Shown piece by piece: positions 27,130 to 34,254 of a stretch of 64,000 nucleotides of DNA. Origin of the DNA: an uncultured Blautia sp. GTDB taxonomy: Bacteria; Bacillota; Clostridia; Lachnospirales; Lachnospiraceae. The notes beneath the pieces were generated by a model. The model was not told the origin of the DNA. It saw only the letters and a program-made list of their open reading frames with translations, and searched no databases. Position 1 is the stretch's first letter. Every line of letters begins with the position of its first letter. The position numbers and the translations under genes are program-made. The stretch covers positions 62,001 through 126,000 of the forward strand of contig NZ_CANTKB010000006.1 in NCBI RefSeq assembly GCF_947654165.1, read 5' to 3'.

Positions 27130-28086
27130 ATGAGTCTGAAAATCGGAAATGTGTTGTTGGAGAACAATTTAATACTGGCACCTATGGCAGGGGTAACCGA
27201 CCTGCCATTTCGTTTGCTGTGCAAGGAGCAGGGGGCAGGTCTGATCTGTACGGAAATGGTCAGTGCCAAGGCTATATATTTTAAAAATAAGAATACAGAA
27301 AGTCTCATGGAGATTGATGAGAGGGAACGACCGGTTTCCCTGCAGCTTTTTGGTTCAGAGCCGGATTTGATGGCGGAGATTGCCAGACAGATCGAGCCAA
27401 GAAACTTTGATATTCTGGATATTAATATGGGATGTCCTGTGCCCAAGGTAGTGAACAACGGAGAAGGTTCTGCGTTGATGAAAAATCCGAAACTTGTGCA
27501 TGAAATCGTGTCCAAGGTGTCAAGAGCCATTCAGAAGCCGGTTACAGTGAAAATCAGAAAAGGATTTACAGAAGATAGTGTAAATGCTGTGGAAATCGCA
27601 AAAATCCTGGAAGATGCAGGGGCAGCGGCAGTGGCAGTGCACGGAAGAACCAGAGAACAGTATTACTCCGGGCAGGCAGACTGGGAAATCATCCGCAAGG
27701 TCAAAGAAGCAGTGTCTATTCCTGTCATAGGAAACGGGGATGTGGATTCCCCGCAGAAGGCAGAAGCACTGGTGAAAGAGACCGGATGTGACGGTATTAT
27801 GATCGGAAGAGCAGTTCAGGGAAATCCCTGGCTCTTCTCGAGAATCCTTCATTATCAGAAGACCGGAGAAGTTTTGCCGGGACCGGGGATGGAAGAGGTG
27901 AAGGAAATGATCCTTCGTCATGCAAAAATGCAGTTGAAATACAAGGGGGATTACACCGGAATGAGAGAGATGCGAAAGCATGTAGCCTGGTATACTACAG
28001 GAATGCCCCACTCTGCATCTGTGAGACGAATGGTGAATGAAGTGGAGTCCTATGAGCAGTTGGTGGAACTGGTCAGCAGAATGTGA
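27130..28086 (+). CDS. dusB: tRNA-dihydrouridine synthase B
   Basis: FMN-dependent enzyme that reduces uridines to dihydrouridine in the tRNA D-loop. TIM-barrel motifs APMAGVTDLPFRLLCKEQGAG, MGCPVPKVVNNGEGSALM with the catalytic Cys, VHGRTREQYYSGQADW and GNGDVDSP, GIMIGRAVQGNPW. 318 residues from the ATG at 27130, three bases after the coaX stop; a TTG two codons upstream overlaps that stop and is also possible. Confidence 0.93.
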   Translation: MSLKIGNVLLENNLILAPMAGVTDLPFRLLCKEQGAGLICTEMVSAKAIYFKNKNTESLMEIDERERPVSLQLFGSEPDLMAEIARQIEPRNFDILDINMGCPVPKVVNNGEGSALMKNPKLVHEIVSKVSRAIQKPVTVKIRKGFTEDSVNAVEIAKILEDAGAAAVAVHGRTREQYYSGQADWEIIRKVKEAVSIPVIGNGDVDSPQKAEALVKETGCDGIMIGRAVQGNPWLFSRILHYQKTGEVLPGPGMEEVKEMILRHAKMQLKYKGDYTGMREMRKHVAWYTTGMPHSASVRRMVNEVESYEQLVELVSRM

Positions 28087-28148
28087 GGAAGAAACGCTGT
28101 CTGAATTATAAAAAGTGTATGAAAAATGTAATAGTCAGCCTATTTGGC

Positions 28149-28177
28149 TTGACATCTGCATAGGTATTATTTATAAT
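28149..28177 (+). promoter_or_regulatory. Sigma-A promoter of greA-lysS
   Basis: Consensus TTGACA (28149-28154) and consensus TATAAT (28172-28177) with a 17-base spacer, about 80 bases before greA. Confidence 0.88.
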
Positions 28178-28255
28178 GTTATGACTGTTAAGTAGTGATA
28201 TTTGCAGGAATGAGGTATTTATACTGTAAATATTGGAGAAAGGGTGTAAAGAATT

Positions 28256-28738
28256 ATGGAAGAAAAGAAAGTAATATTAACTTACGCTGGATTGACAAAA
28301 TTAGAGGATGAGCTTCACGATTTAAAGATTGTAAAGAGAAAAGAAGTTGCAGAAAAAATCAAAGAAGCAAGAGAACAGGGTGACTTATCTGAAAATGCTG
28401 AGTATGATGCAGCGATGGACGAGCAGAGAGATATCGAGGCAAGAATCGAGCAGATAGAGAAAATCCTCAAAAACGCAGAAGTTGTGGTAGAGGATGAAGT
28501 GGACGTAAATAAAATCAGCGTTGGATGTAAAGTAAAAGTATATGATGTAGAATTCGAAGAAGAAATCGAGTTCAAGATTGTGGGTTCCACAGAAGCAAAT
28601 AGTCTGGAAGGAAAGATTTCTAATGAATCACCAGTAGGAAAAGCATTAATCGGTGCTTCTATCGGTGAAACCGTTTCTGTTGAGATGCCTTCCGGTGTGA
28701 TGGAATACAAAGTTCTTGGTATTGAAAGAAACATTTAA
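28256..28738 (+). CDS. greA: Transcription elongation factor GreA
   Basis: Rescues backtracked RNA polymerase by stimulating transcript cleavage. 160 residues: N-terminal antiparallel coiled coil with the acidic tip (REQGDLSENAEYDAAMDEQ) and the C-terminal FKBP-like domain (SPVGKALIGASIGETVSVEMP). Strong promoter upstream. It is followed by lysS 28 bases later, an arrangement common in Firmicutes. Confidence 0.96.
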   Translation: MEEKKVILTYAGLTKLEDELHDLKIVKRKEVAEKIKEAREQGDLSENAEYDAAMDEQRDIEARIEQIEKILKNAEVVVEDEVDVNKISVGCKVKVYDVEFEEEIEFKIVGSTEANSLEGKISNESPVGKALIGASIGETVSVEMPSGVMEYKVLGIERNI

Positions 28739-28766
28739 TGACAATAAACGAAGGAGAGTGTGAAAA

Positions 28767-30257
28767 GTGGCAGAGCAGAAGAAGACACAGGAACAGGACT
28801 TAAATCAGTTATTAAAGGTTCGCCGTGAGAAATTAGCTGATTTGCAGGCAGATGGGAAGGATCCATTTCAGATTACAAAATTTGACGTAACACACCATAG
28901 CATGGAAGTAAAAAATGCTTTTGATGAATTAGAAGGCAAAACCGTTACTCTGGCAGGAAGAATGATGTCCAAACGTGTTATGGGTAAGGCTTCTTTTTGC
29001 AGTGTTCAGGATTTACAGGGTGCTATCCAGTCTTATGTAGCAAGAGACAATGTAGGAGAAGAGTCTTACAAAGATTTTAAGAAAATGGATATCGGAGACC
29101 TGGTAGGAATCACAGGTGAGGTATTTAAGACAAAAACAGGTGAAATTTCTATCCATGCCACAGAAGTAACACTGTTATCTAAGAGTTTAAAACCGCTTCC
29201 GGAGAAATTCCACGGTTTAACCAACACAGATCTGCGTTACCGTCAGAGATATGTGGATCTGATCATGAACGCAGATGTAAAGGAAACCTTTATTAATCGT
29301 TCTAAAATCATTGCAAGCATCCGTAATTACTTAAACGGACAGGGATTCCTGGAAGTGGAGACACCTATGCTGGTGGCAAATGCCGGTGGTGCAGCAGCAC
29401 GCCCATTTGAGACTCATTTCAATGCTCTGGATGAAGACTTTAAGCTCCGTATTTCTCTGGAATTATATCTGAAGAGATTGATCGTAGGCGGTATGGAGAG
29501 AGTGTACGAAATCGGCCGTGTATTCCGTAACGAAGGTCTGGATACCAGACATAATCCGGAATTTACCCTGATGGAGCTTTACCAGGCATATACAGACTAC
29601 CACGGTATGATGGATTTAACAGAGAACCTGTACCGTCATGTGGCACAGGAAGTGCTTGGAACCACAAAAATCGTGTACAATGGTATTGAGATGGATTTAG
29701 GAAAGCCATTTGAACGTATCACCATGGTAGACGCAGTTAAGAAATATGCAGGTGTTGACTTTAATGAAATCCACACTCTGAAAGAAGCAAGAGCAGTGGC
29801 AAAAGAACACCATGTAGAGTATGAAGAAAGACACAAAAAAGGCGATATTCTGGCACTGTTCTTCGAGGAATTTGCAGAAGAACACCTGATTCAGCCTACA
29901 TTTGTCATGGATCATCCAATCGAGATCTCTCCTCTGACTAAGAAGAAACCAGAAAATCCGGAATATACAGAGAGATTCGAGTTCTTCATGAACGGATGGG
30001 AAATGGCGAATGCTTACTCCGAGTTAAATGACCCGATTGACCAGAGAGAGCGTTTCAAAGCTCAGGAAGAACTTCTGGCACAGGGTGATGAAGAAGCAAA
30101 TACAACAGACGAAGACTTTATGAACGCTCTGGAAATCGGTATGCCGCCTACAGGTGGTATCGGATTCGGTATCGACAGAATGGTAATGCTGCTGACAGAC
30201 AGTGCTGCTATCCGTGACGTTTTACTGTTCCCGACGATGAAGAGCTTGGATAAATAA
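28767..30257 (+). CDS. lysS: Lysyl-tRNA synthetase, class II
   Basis: Charges tRNA-Lys. 496 residues: N-terminal OB-fold anticodon-binding domain (about 60-150) and class II core with motif 1 (FLEVETPMLVANAGGAAARPF), motif 2 (YEIGRVFRNEGLDTRHNPEFT) and motif 3 (MPPTGGIGFGIDRMVML). GTG start at 28767 behind GAAGGAGAG. It is the last recognisable host gene; an integrated element begins within about 240 bases of its stop codon. Confidence 0.96.
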   Translation: MAEQKKTQEQDLNQLLKVRREKLADLQADGKDPFQITKFDVTHHSMEVKNAFDELEGKTVTLAGRMMSKRVMGKASFCSVQDLQGAIQSYVARDNVGEESYKDFKKMDIGDLVGITGEVFKTKTGEISIHATEVTLLSKSLKPLPEKFHGLTNTDLRYRQRYVDLIMNADVKETFINRSKIIASIRNYLNGQGFLEVETPMLVANAGGAAARPFETHFNALDEDFKLRISLELYLKRLIVGGMERVYEIGRVFRNEGLDTRHNPEFTLMELYQAYTDYHGMMDLTENLYRHVAQEVLGTTKIVYNGIEMDLGKPFERITMVDAVKKYAGVDFNEIHTLKEARAVAKEHHVEYEERHKKGDILALFFEEFAEEHLIQPTFVMDHPIEISPLTKKKPENPEYTERFEFFMNGWEMANAYSELNDPIDQRERFKAQEELLAQGDEEANTTDEDFMNALEIGMPPTGGIGFGIDRMVMLLTDSAAIRDVLLFPTMKSLDK

Positions 30258-30396
30258 ACCTAGTGTTTATGCGGGATTGAGGCATTTGAGTACGTCAAAG
30301 GACGCATTAAAAGACGTATTTTGGCATAGTCATTTACATCAGTATGAAAGAGTACACAATCTGAAAAGAATAAGACTCAATCGAATATGAACTACT

Positions 30397-30440
30397 AAGA
30401 GGACATTTTCTAAAGAAATTTAGAAGATGTCCTCTTTTTT
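30397..30440 (+). terminator. Strong terminator between lysS and the mobile element
   Basis: AAGAGGACATTTTCTAAA and TTTAGAAGATGTCCTCTT form an 18-base-arm hairpin with one mismatch and a 4-base loop, running into T6. The 139 bases between lysS and this hairpin contain a short open stretch without a start codon, possibly a gene remnant, and nothing I recognise. The terminator probably belongs to lysS. Confidence 0.85.
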
Positions 30441-30496
30441 GCGTTATGGAGAAAATACGTCATTTGTTATGAAGTCAAAGTGAAAGGAGCACAGCA

Positions 30497-30718
30497 ATGG
30501 ATGAATCAAAGAAGAAAGATAGATATGAGGATGCAAAAAAGTTTGTAAGATATTCAGATGGTGCAAAGATGTACAGTATGGGAATGACAAAATTTCAAGA
30601 AGTGGCTAAGGATGCCAAGGCTTGTTATAAGATTGGTCAGCTTGTACTTGTTAATACAGAAATATTGGATAAGTATCTTGAAACTTTTCATATTACAGAT
30701 TCTGAGTTTTATAAGTAG
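30497..30718 (+). CDS. Excisionase-like small DNA-binding protein (single domain)
   Basis: 73 residues containing one copy of a domain repeated four times in this and the next two genes: FVRYSDGAKMYSMGMTKFQE, then a helix with AKACYKIGQLVLVNTEILDKYLETF. The pattern (short strand, helix-turn-helix, wing with YKIG and L-N-E) is that of MerR/excisionase winged helices; I recall the family name DUF6462. Position at the left end of the ICE suggests a regulator of excision or transcription (inference). Ribosome binding site AAAGGAG. Confidence 0.75.
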   Translation: MDESKKKDRYEDAKKFVRYSDGAKMYSMGMTKFQEVAKDAKACYKIGQLVLVNTEILDKYLETFHITDSEFYK

Positions 30719-30726
30719 GTGATGTT

Positions 30727-31185
30727 ATGGTAAATACATTGAGTGGTTCAGTTAGTGCCTATAGAAAAGAAATTGTAAAACCAAGATTTATTCGTATTGA
30801 TGAAGTAATGGCTTTATTAGATGTAACACGAGATGAGGCAATGGATATAGCATTAGCTGCTGGAGCAAGATATCAGCTTGCAAAGATTATATTAGTACAT
30901 AAGGAAAGGTTGATGAAATTTATGAAACATTTTGCAAGAGTGCCTAGTTCAAACAAAATCGTAGAAAAGAAGTTTGTAAGAATTGGGGAAGCTTCAATGA
31001 CATATAGCATAGGGCATCATAGATTTATTGAAATGGCTAGAGCAGCGGGTGCTGTATATAAGATTGGAACAGCTAAGGGAAATACTATATTAATAAATTT
31101 GGAAATTTTTGATGATTATATGGAGCAATTCAGAGAACCGCCAACAGAAATGAAACATCCATTGCCAAATGTGAAAGGAGACTGA
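30727..31185 (+). CDS. Excisionase-like protein with two tandem domains
   Basis: 152 residues carrying two copies of the same winged-helix-like domain: the first (about 17-66, FIRIDEVMALLDVTRDEAMD... YQLAKIILVHKERLMKFMKHF) is more diverged, the second (about 79-135, FVRIGEASMTYSIGHHRFIE... YKIGTAKGNTILINLEIFDDYMEQF) is close to its neighbours. It begins eight bases after the previous gene. Two fused domains would allow binding to repeated DNA sites as a preformed dimer. Function not known. Confidence 0.72.
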   Translation: MVNTLSGSVSAYRKEIVKPRFIRIDEVMALLDVTRDEAMDIALAAGARYQLAKIILVHKERLMKFMKHFARVPSSNKIVEKKFVRIGEASMTYSIGHHRFIEMARAAGAVYKIGTAKGNTILINLEIFDDYMEQFREPPTEMKHPLPNVKGD

Positions 31186-31188
31186 TGA

Positions 31189-31473
31189 ATGAGTTACTCA
31201 TATAAGTGCTATTCAGATACAAAGGATTTTATGAAAAAATTTGTCAATGCAGAGGAAGGAGCGATTATTTATGGGATAAGTAAATCTAGAATCATAGTAA
31301 TTGCGAGAGAGGCAGGAGCAGTCTATAAAGTCGGTAATTCAGCATTAATCAATACGGAATTATTTGAAAAATATCTTGAACGATTCAGAGAGCCGGCAAG
31401 AGAACTGCCTAAGCATACATGGAACAAATTAAAGGAAATGACAAATACACCAAAAACTGGTGAAAATTCGTAA
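31189..31473 (+). CDS. Excisionase-like small protein (third gene of the set)
   Basis: 94 residues with one domain copy (FVNAEEGAIIYGISKSRIIVIAREAGAVYKVGNSALINTELFEKYLERF) plus a C-terminal tail. It starts three bases after the previous stop behind AAAGGAGACTG. An ATG four bases upstream is out of frame. The stop codon lies within the first hairpin of the structured RNA region that follows, so the gene and RNA may be transcribed together. Confidence 0.72.
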   Translation: MSYSYKCYSDTKDFMKKFVNAEEGAIIYGISKSRIIVIAREAGAVYKVGNSALINTELFEKYLERFREPARELPKHTWNKLKEMTNTPKTGENS

Positions 31474-32004
31474 AAATACACCAGTGGTGTCACTTCCGTA
31501 AAATTAAAGTGCATTGTAGAATATCAATTGTCCAAGAGAGATTGGACATAACAATTGAATAATCAGTTACAGATTTGCAAAGTAGTTTGCACTGCAGAGT
31601 ATCTGTAGGTAGTAAATTTACGGGGTATGTACCTGGAGGATGAAAGTCACAGCTATCATATTAGTAGTCTGATGGATCGAAAGATGAAGGGCGAGAAGCT
31701 GGATGGAAATCTGGTAAAAGGAATCGGCATGTTGCGTAAGGATAATTAACCACAGAGGGCGAGAAGTTCGTCCTTATCCTCAAAAGGCTAAAAGAGGAGA
31801 TAGTGCTTCTGATAATTCAGAAGGGCGTCGTGAAACACATTTTGTGGCTCGTCTGTAACTCCCGGAGGTGAGAACACCTCTTTGTACACGGGGCGATATA
31901 GGAGTCTAGAAGACTGGCGTGTACCTACATGCTTAGCATTAAGCATAGCCATGTAGACTATATCACTTCCAAATTCAAATTTTGTCTATATGGCAACTAA
32001 TTTG
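31456..32004 (+). ncRNA. Candidate large structured RNA of the ICE (~550 bases)
   Basis: The 546 bases between genes here have no credible ORF but many perfect stems: ACTGGTG/CACCAGT (31456/31479), TCAATTG/CAATTGA (31524/31552) with inner GTCC/GGAC, TACAGAT/ATCTGTA (31568/31601) with inner TGCAAA/TTTGCA, GGATAA/TTATCC (31740/31774) with inner GGGCGA/TCGTCC, CTTCTGA/TCAGAAG (31806/31817), GAGGTG/CACCTC with AGAA loop (31865/31875), GTACAC/GTGTAC (31884/31919), GATATAG/CTATATC (31895/31958), CTACATG/CATGTAG (31925/31950) with inner CTTA/TAAG. The GTACAC and GATATAG stems cross, allowing a pseudoknot or two alternative folds. The final pairing AAATT/AATTT touches the next gene's ribosome binding site. 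I cannot assign it to a known class; a degenerate group II intron or a long leader are alternatives. Confidence 0.6.
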
Positions 32005-32019
32005 AAGGAGGATAAAGTG

Positions 32020-32169
32020 ATGATGGGATTTAGCATAGCATTTATAATTATTGTTCTTATCGTATTGTATTCATTAGCAAGGACAGCAGGTGAGTCGGAC
32101 AGGATATTGGAAAATATAAGAGAGCAATCACTCCTTGGAAGGGAGGAGAGCTCTGGTGGGAACAGTTGA
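32020..32169 (+). CDS. Small membrane protein, 49 residues
   Basis: Short ORF with ATG-ATG start behind GAAGGAGGA, one hydrophobic helix (residues 4-18: FSIAFIIIVLIVLYS) and a polar tail ending in GGNS. It directly follows the structured RNA, whose last stem reaches into its ribosome binding site. Its last codons overlap the next gene's start, which indicates translational coupling. No family recognised. Confidence 0.6.
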   Translation: MMGFSIAFIIIVLIVLYSLARTAGESDRILENIREQSLLGREESSGGNS

Positions 32170-32410
32170 AAAAAGAGATAAGCATAAGAAACGCAGGTTT
32201 GTATCTCCAGAAGAAAAGCTTGAAAGAGAATTAAAAGATTGTATGCATTGTAGATTCTTCTGGGGACATAACAACAGATGTGCCAATGGAACATGTTGTA
32301 AACCATCTAAGAAAAAAGAACAGAAACTTCCGACGGAATGTGTCGGATGTCCATATTATCGAGGGAATGGTTATTGTTTTCCTTGTATGCGAAAGCTGAT
32401 AGGAAAGTAG
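32156..32410 (+). CDS. Cysteine-rich small protein, probable zinc or iron-sulfur binder
   Basis: 84 residues if started at GTG 32156, seven bases after GGGAGGAG (an in-frame TTG 21 bases earlier is less likely). The basic N-terminus (KRDKHKKRR) is followed by two cysteine clusters, CMHCRFFWGHNNRC...CC and CVGCPYYRGNGYCFPC, nine cysteines in all. The spacing suggests two metal knuckles. It overlaps the upstream membrane-protein gene by 14 bases and ends nine bases before the ParM-like gene. Function unknown. Confidence 0.65.
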   Translation: MGTVEKRDKHKKRRFVSPEEKLERELKDCMHCRFFWGHNNRCANGTCCKPSKKKEQKLPTECVGCPYYRGNGYCFPCMRKLIGK

Positions 32411-32419
32411 GTGGTTAAG

Positions 32420-33382
32420 ATGTTCAAGTGGCTGTTTAAGAAGAAAGGATGTGCAAAACACATGAATAACAAGTTAGAAGTAATCGGCATTGATCATGGC
32501 TGGTCAATGATGAAAACAATCTCTCAGGTATTTGTCACAGGAGTTAAGGAGATTACAACAACTCCGGCACTTTTCGGCGATGTACTTGAGTATGAAGGAA
32601 AGTTCTATAAGGTTGGAGCTGTGAGGCAGGAAGTAAAGGATACAAAGGTCGAAGATGACAGCTTTTATCTTCTCACTCTTGCAGCAGTTGCTAAGGAACT
32701 TAAAAGAAGAGGTCTTGCAGAGGCAAAGGTATTTCTTGCTGTAGGACTTCCACTTACAAGATTTGGAGCAGAGAAGAATGATTTTATAAAGTACCTGACA
32801 AAGAATAAGCGTGTAAGCTTCAAATATGAGAATGAGTCATATCATATTGAAATTGATGATGTGGCAGTATTTCCTCAGTGCTATGCAGCAGTAGTGGACA
32901 AGATTCCTGCTATGGCAAAGAAAACACTGATAGTAGATATTGGAAGCTGGACAATCGACATTATGCCGGTAATCAACAAGTCACCGGATGAATCAAAGTG
33001 TGTGACGATTCCAAAAGGTCTTATTACCTGTATGCGTTCTATCAATGAGCAGTGTGTAAGACAGCTTAACGGAGAGGTAGACGAGTCAGAGATACAGAAC
33101 ATCATGCGATATGGCAGGTCAGATATTGATGATGAATACTTTGCCATTATCAAGGCTGAGATAGAGGATTTTGTTGATAAGGTATATAACTCAATCCGTG
33201 AGTTTGGGTATAACTTAAAGACTACACCGATTGTATTTGTCGGTGGCGGGGCAGTTGTGATGAAGAATTTTGGCAGTCACGATGCAAAGAACATTTCCTA
33301 TAACTTTGATGTAAAGGCAAATGCAAGAGGATATGAACAGCTTGCCACGATGGGACTTAAAAGCACTAAGCGATTATCATAA
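32420..33382 (+). CDS. ParM/StbA-like actin-type partition ATPase
   Basis: Actin-like ATPase that would push replicated or excised DNA copies apart by filament growth. ASKHA-fold landmarks: phosphate-1 IGIDHGWSMMKT, phosphate-2 LIVDIGSWTIDIM (Asp173), an adenosine-type VFVGGGAVVMKNF, and LAVGLPLTRFG. About 320 residues from ATG 32420; a GTG nine bases upstream and an ATG at 32462 (which would drop a basic KWLFKKKGC extension) are alternatives. The following gene encodes a ribbon-helix-helix protein in the ParR position, supporting a type II partition system. Confidence 0.82.
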   Translation: MFKWLFKKKGCAKHMNNKLEVIGIDHGWSMMKTISQVFVTGVKEITTTPALFGDVLEYEGKFYKVGAVRQEVKDTKVEDDSFYLLTLAAVAKELKRRGLAEAKVFLAVGLPLTRFGAEKNDFIKYLTKNKRVSFKYENESYHIEIDDVAVFPQCYAAVVDKIPAMAKKTLIVDIGSWTIDIMPVINKSPDESKCVTIPKGLITCMRSINEQCVRQLNGEVDESEIQNIMRYGRSDIDDEYFAIIKAEIEDFVDKVYNSIREFGYNLKTTPIVFVGGGAVVMKNFGSHDAKNISYNFDVKANARGYEQLATMGLKSTKRLS

Positions 33383-33390
33383 GGAGGCAG

Positions 33391-33840
33391 ATGATGGGAA
33401 GAAGACTTGAATATGAAGTAAAAACTTCTGTCCGCCTCAACATGAGCAATCCTCAGCATGTGAAAATCAATGATGTGATTCAGAACCTTGATCCGAAGAT
33501 TTTCAAATCTAAGAATCAGTTCATCATAGATGCGATTCAGTTTTACATTGATAATTATGGAAAAGAAACCTTTGTTATCAAGAAGAAGGAAAAAGAGAGG
33601 GCTGAATATATCCGGTCAGAAGATATTGATGACATTAAGGAAGAAGTCATTGAAGCAGCAACCAATGAGGCTAGGAAAGAGGTCATAAGGCTGTTAGGCG
33701 GAGTGATATCCGGGATGAATGTTGGTCATCCGGTAATAATGCAGGCAGCCAATAGTGAAGCACAAGAACCTACAGAAGATGTTATGGACGATGCAGATGT
33801 TGCAGGACTTGCAATGGGATGGATGTCGAAAGGAGACTGA
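33391..33840 (+). CDS. ParR-like ribbon-helix-helix adaptor
   Basis: 149 residues. The N-terminal half (TSVRLNMSNPQHVKINDVIQ, SKNQFIIDAIQFYIDNYG) has the beta-strand plus two helices of an RHH DNA-binding domain, and the acidic C-terminal tail (SEAQEPTEDVMDDADVAGLAMGWM) resembles the filament-binding tail of ParR adaptors. It lies eight bases after the ParM-like gene, the canonical parMR order. A matching centromere of direct repeats was not found upstream by eye. Confidence 0.7.
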   Translation: MMGRRLEYEVKTSVRLNMSNPQHVKINDVIQNLDPKIFKSKNQFIIDAIQFYIDNYGKETFVIKKKEKERAEYIRSEDIDDIKEEVIEAATNEARKEVIRLLGGVISGMNVGHPVIMQAANSEAQEPTEDVMDDADVAGLAMGWMSKGD

Positions 33841-33845
33841 TTATT

Positions 33846-34019
33846 ATGAGAAGAGTTATGGGAGCCGTAGGAACAGTAATTTTAGAGATACTCAAGTGGA
33901 TATTAAGGATAATTCTTGGAGCGTTGAAGCTGGTCTTAGGACTTGCCAGAATAATTCTTCTTCTATTCGCTATGGTGGCAAGAATATTTCTTTCATTCCT
34001 AAGAATGGGCACATTCTGA
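33846..34019 (+). CDS. Small hydrophobic, basic membrane peptide (57 residues)
   Basis: Starts at ATG 33846 behind AAAGGAGAC. Almost the entire peptide is Leu/Ile/Val with evenly spaced Arg/Lys (VILEILKWILRIILGALKLV, RIILLLFAMVARIFLSFLRM), so it could be one amphipathic helix or two short membrane helices. No family recognised. It could be a toxin-like peptide, or a membrane anchor for the partition proteins encoded just upstream. No antitoxin partner is obvious. Confidence 0.55.
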   Translation: MRRVMGAVGTVILEILKWILRIILGALKLVLGLARIILLLFAMVARIFLSFLRMGTF

Positions 34020-34033
34020 GAGGAGGTGAGCGT

Positions 34034-34117
34034 ATGCAGGTAAAGGGTTTATTCTTAAGTTATAAGAAAAACAGAAGACTTATGCAGTATTTCTTTAAAA
34101 TAAGAGAGCTGGTATAA
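34034..34117 (+). CDS. Very short ORF, 27 residues
   Basis: MQVKGLFLSYKKNRRLMQYF followed by FKIRELV. The strong ribosome binding site GAGGAGGTGAG lies five bases upstream, better than chance for such a short frame, and the spacing to its neighbours fits an operon. Highly basic with aromatic residues. Function unknown; expression needs proof. Confidence 0.4.
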   Translation: MQVKGLFLSYKKNRRLMQYFFKIRELV

Positions 34118-34132
34118 TGAAAGGAGTTTAAG

Positions 34133-34180
34133 ATGCACAGAATACGGGACAGTCCTATGTGTCCCGTGCATTACAGATAA
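34133..34180 (+). CDS. Possible 15-residue leader peptide
   Basis: ATG at 34133 follows AAAGGAG by six bases and reads MHRIRDSPMCPVHYR then stop. The coding bases form the hairpin ACGGGACA/TGTCCCGT (34144-34167). Such an arrangement is typical of leader peptides in attenuation or translational control of the next gene, here the lipoprotein. Confidence 0.35.
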   Translation: MHRIRDSPMCPVHYR

Positions 34181-34247
34181 ATAGTTCACCGCAAGGGTGG
34201 ATGGCACGGAACACAAAGCCCGTCCCTCTTGCGGAGAAGGGATGGGC
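34144..34247 (+). promoter_or_regulatory. Structured leader upstream of the lipoprotein gene
   Basis: Three hairpins: A, 34144-34167 (8 bp); B, 34187-34199, CACC with GCAA(G) loop and GGGTG; C, 34218-34247, GCCCGTCCCT with AGGGATGGGC (10 bp, one G-U). The loop of C contains CTTGCGG, complementary to CCGCAAG of hairpin B, so B and C can kiss or form a pseudoknot. The right arm of C contains the purine-rich ribosome binding site (AGAAGGGA) of the lipoprotein, so folding would limit its translation. It does not match a riboswitch class I know. Confidence 0.55.
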
Positions 34248-34254
34248 GATTACT

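Noticed and set aside
30258..30380. Possible truncated gene between lysS and the terminator
   Set aside because: An open frame of about 40 codons without a start or known motif. Mentioned as a possible remnant only.
31456..32004. Group I or group II intron identity for the structured RNA
   Set aside because: I could not find a domain V-like hairpin, a group I core, or a maturase gene. Left unclassified rather than named.
34187..34247. c-di-GMP-I riboswitch before the lipoprotein
   Set aside because: A GNRA-like loop and an ACAAAGCC stretch are reminiscent, but the remaining conserved core and the receptor helix are not there.
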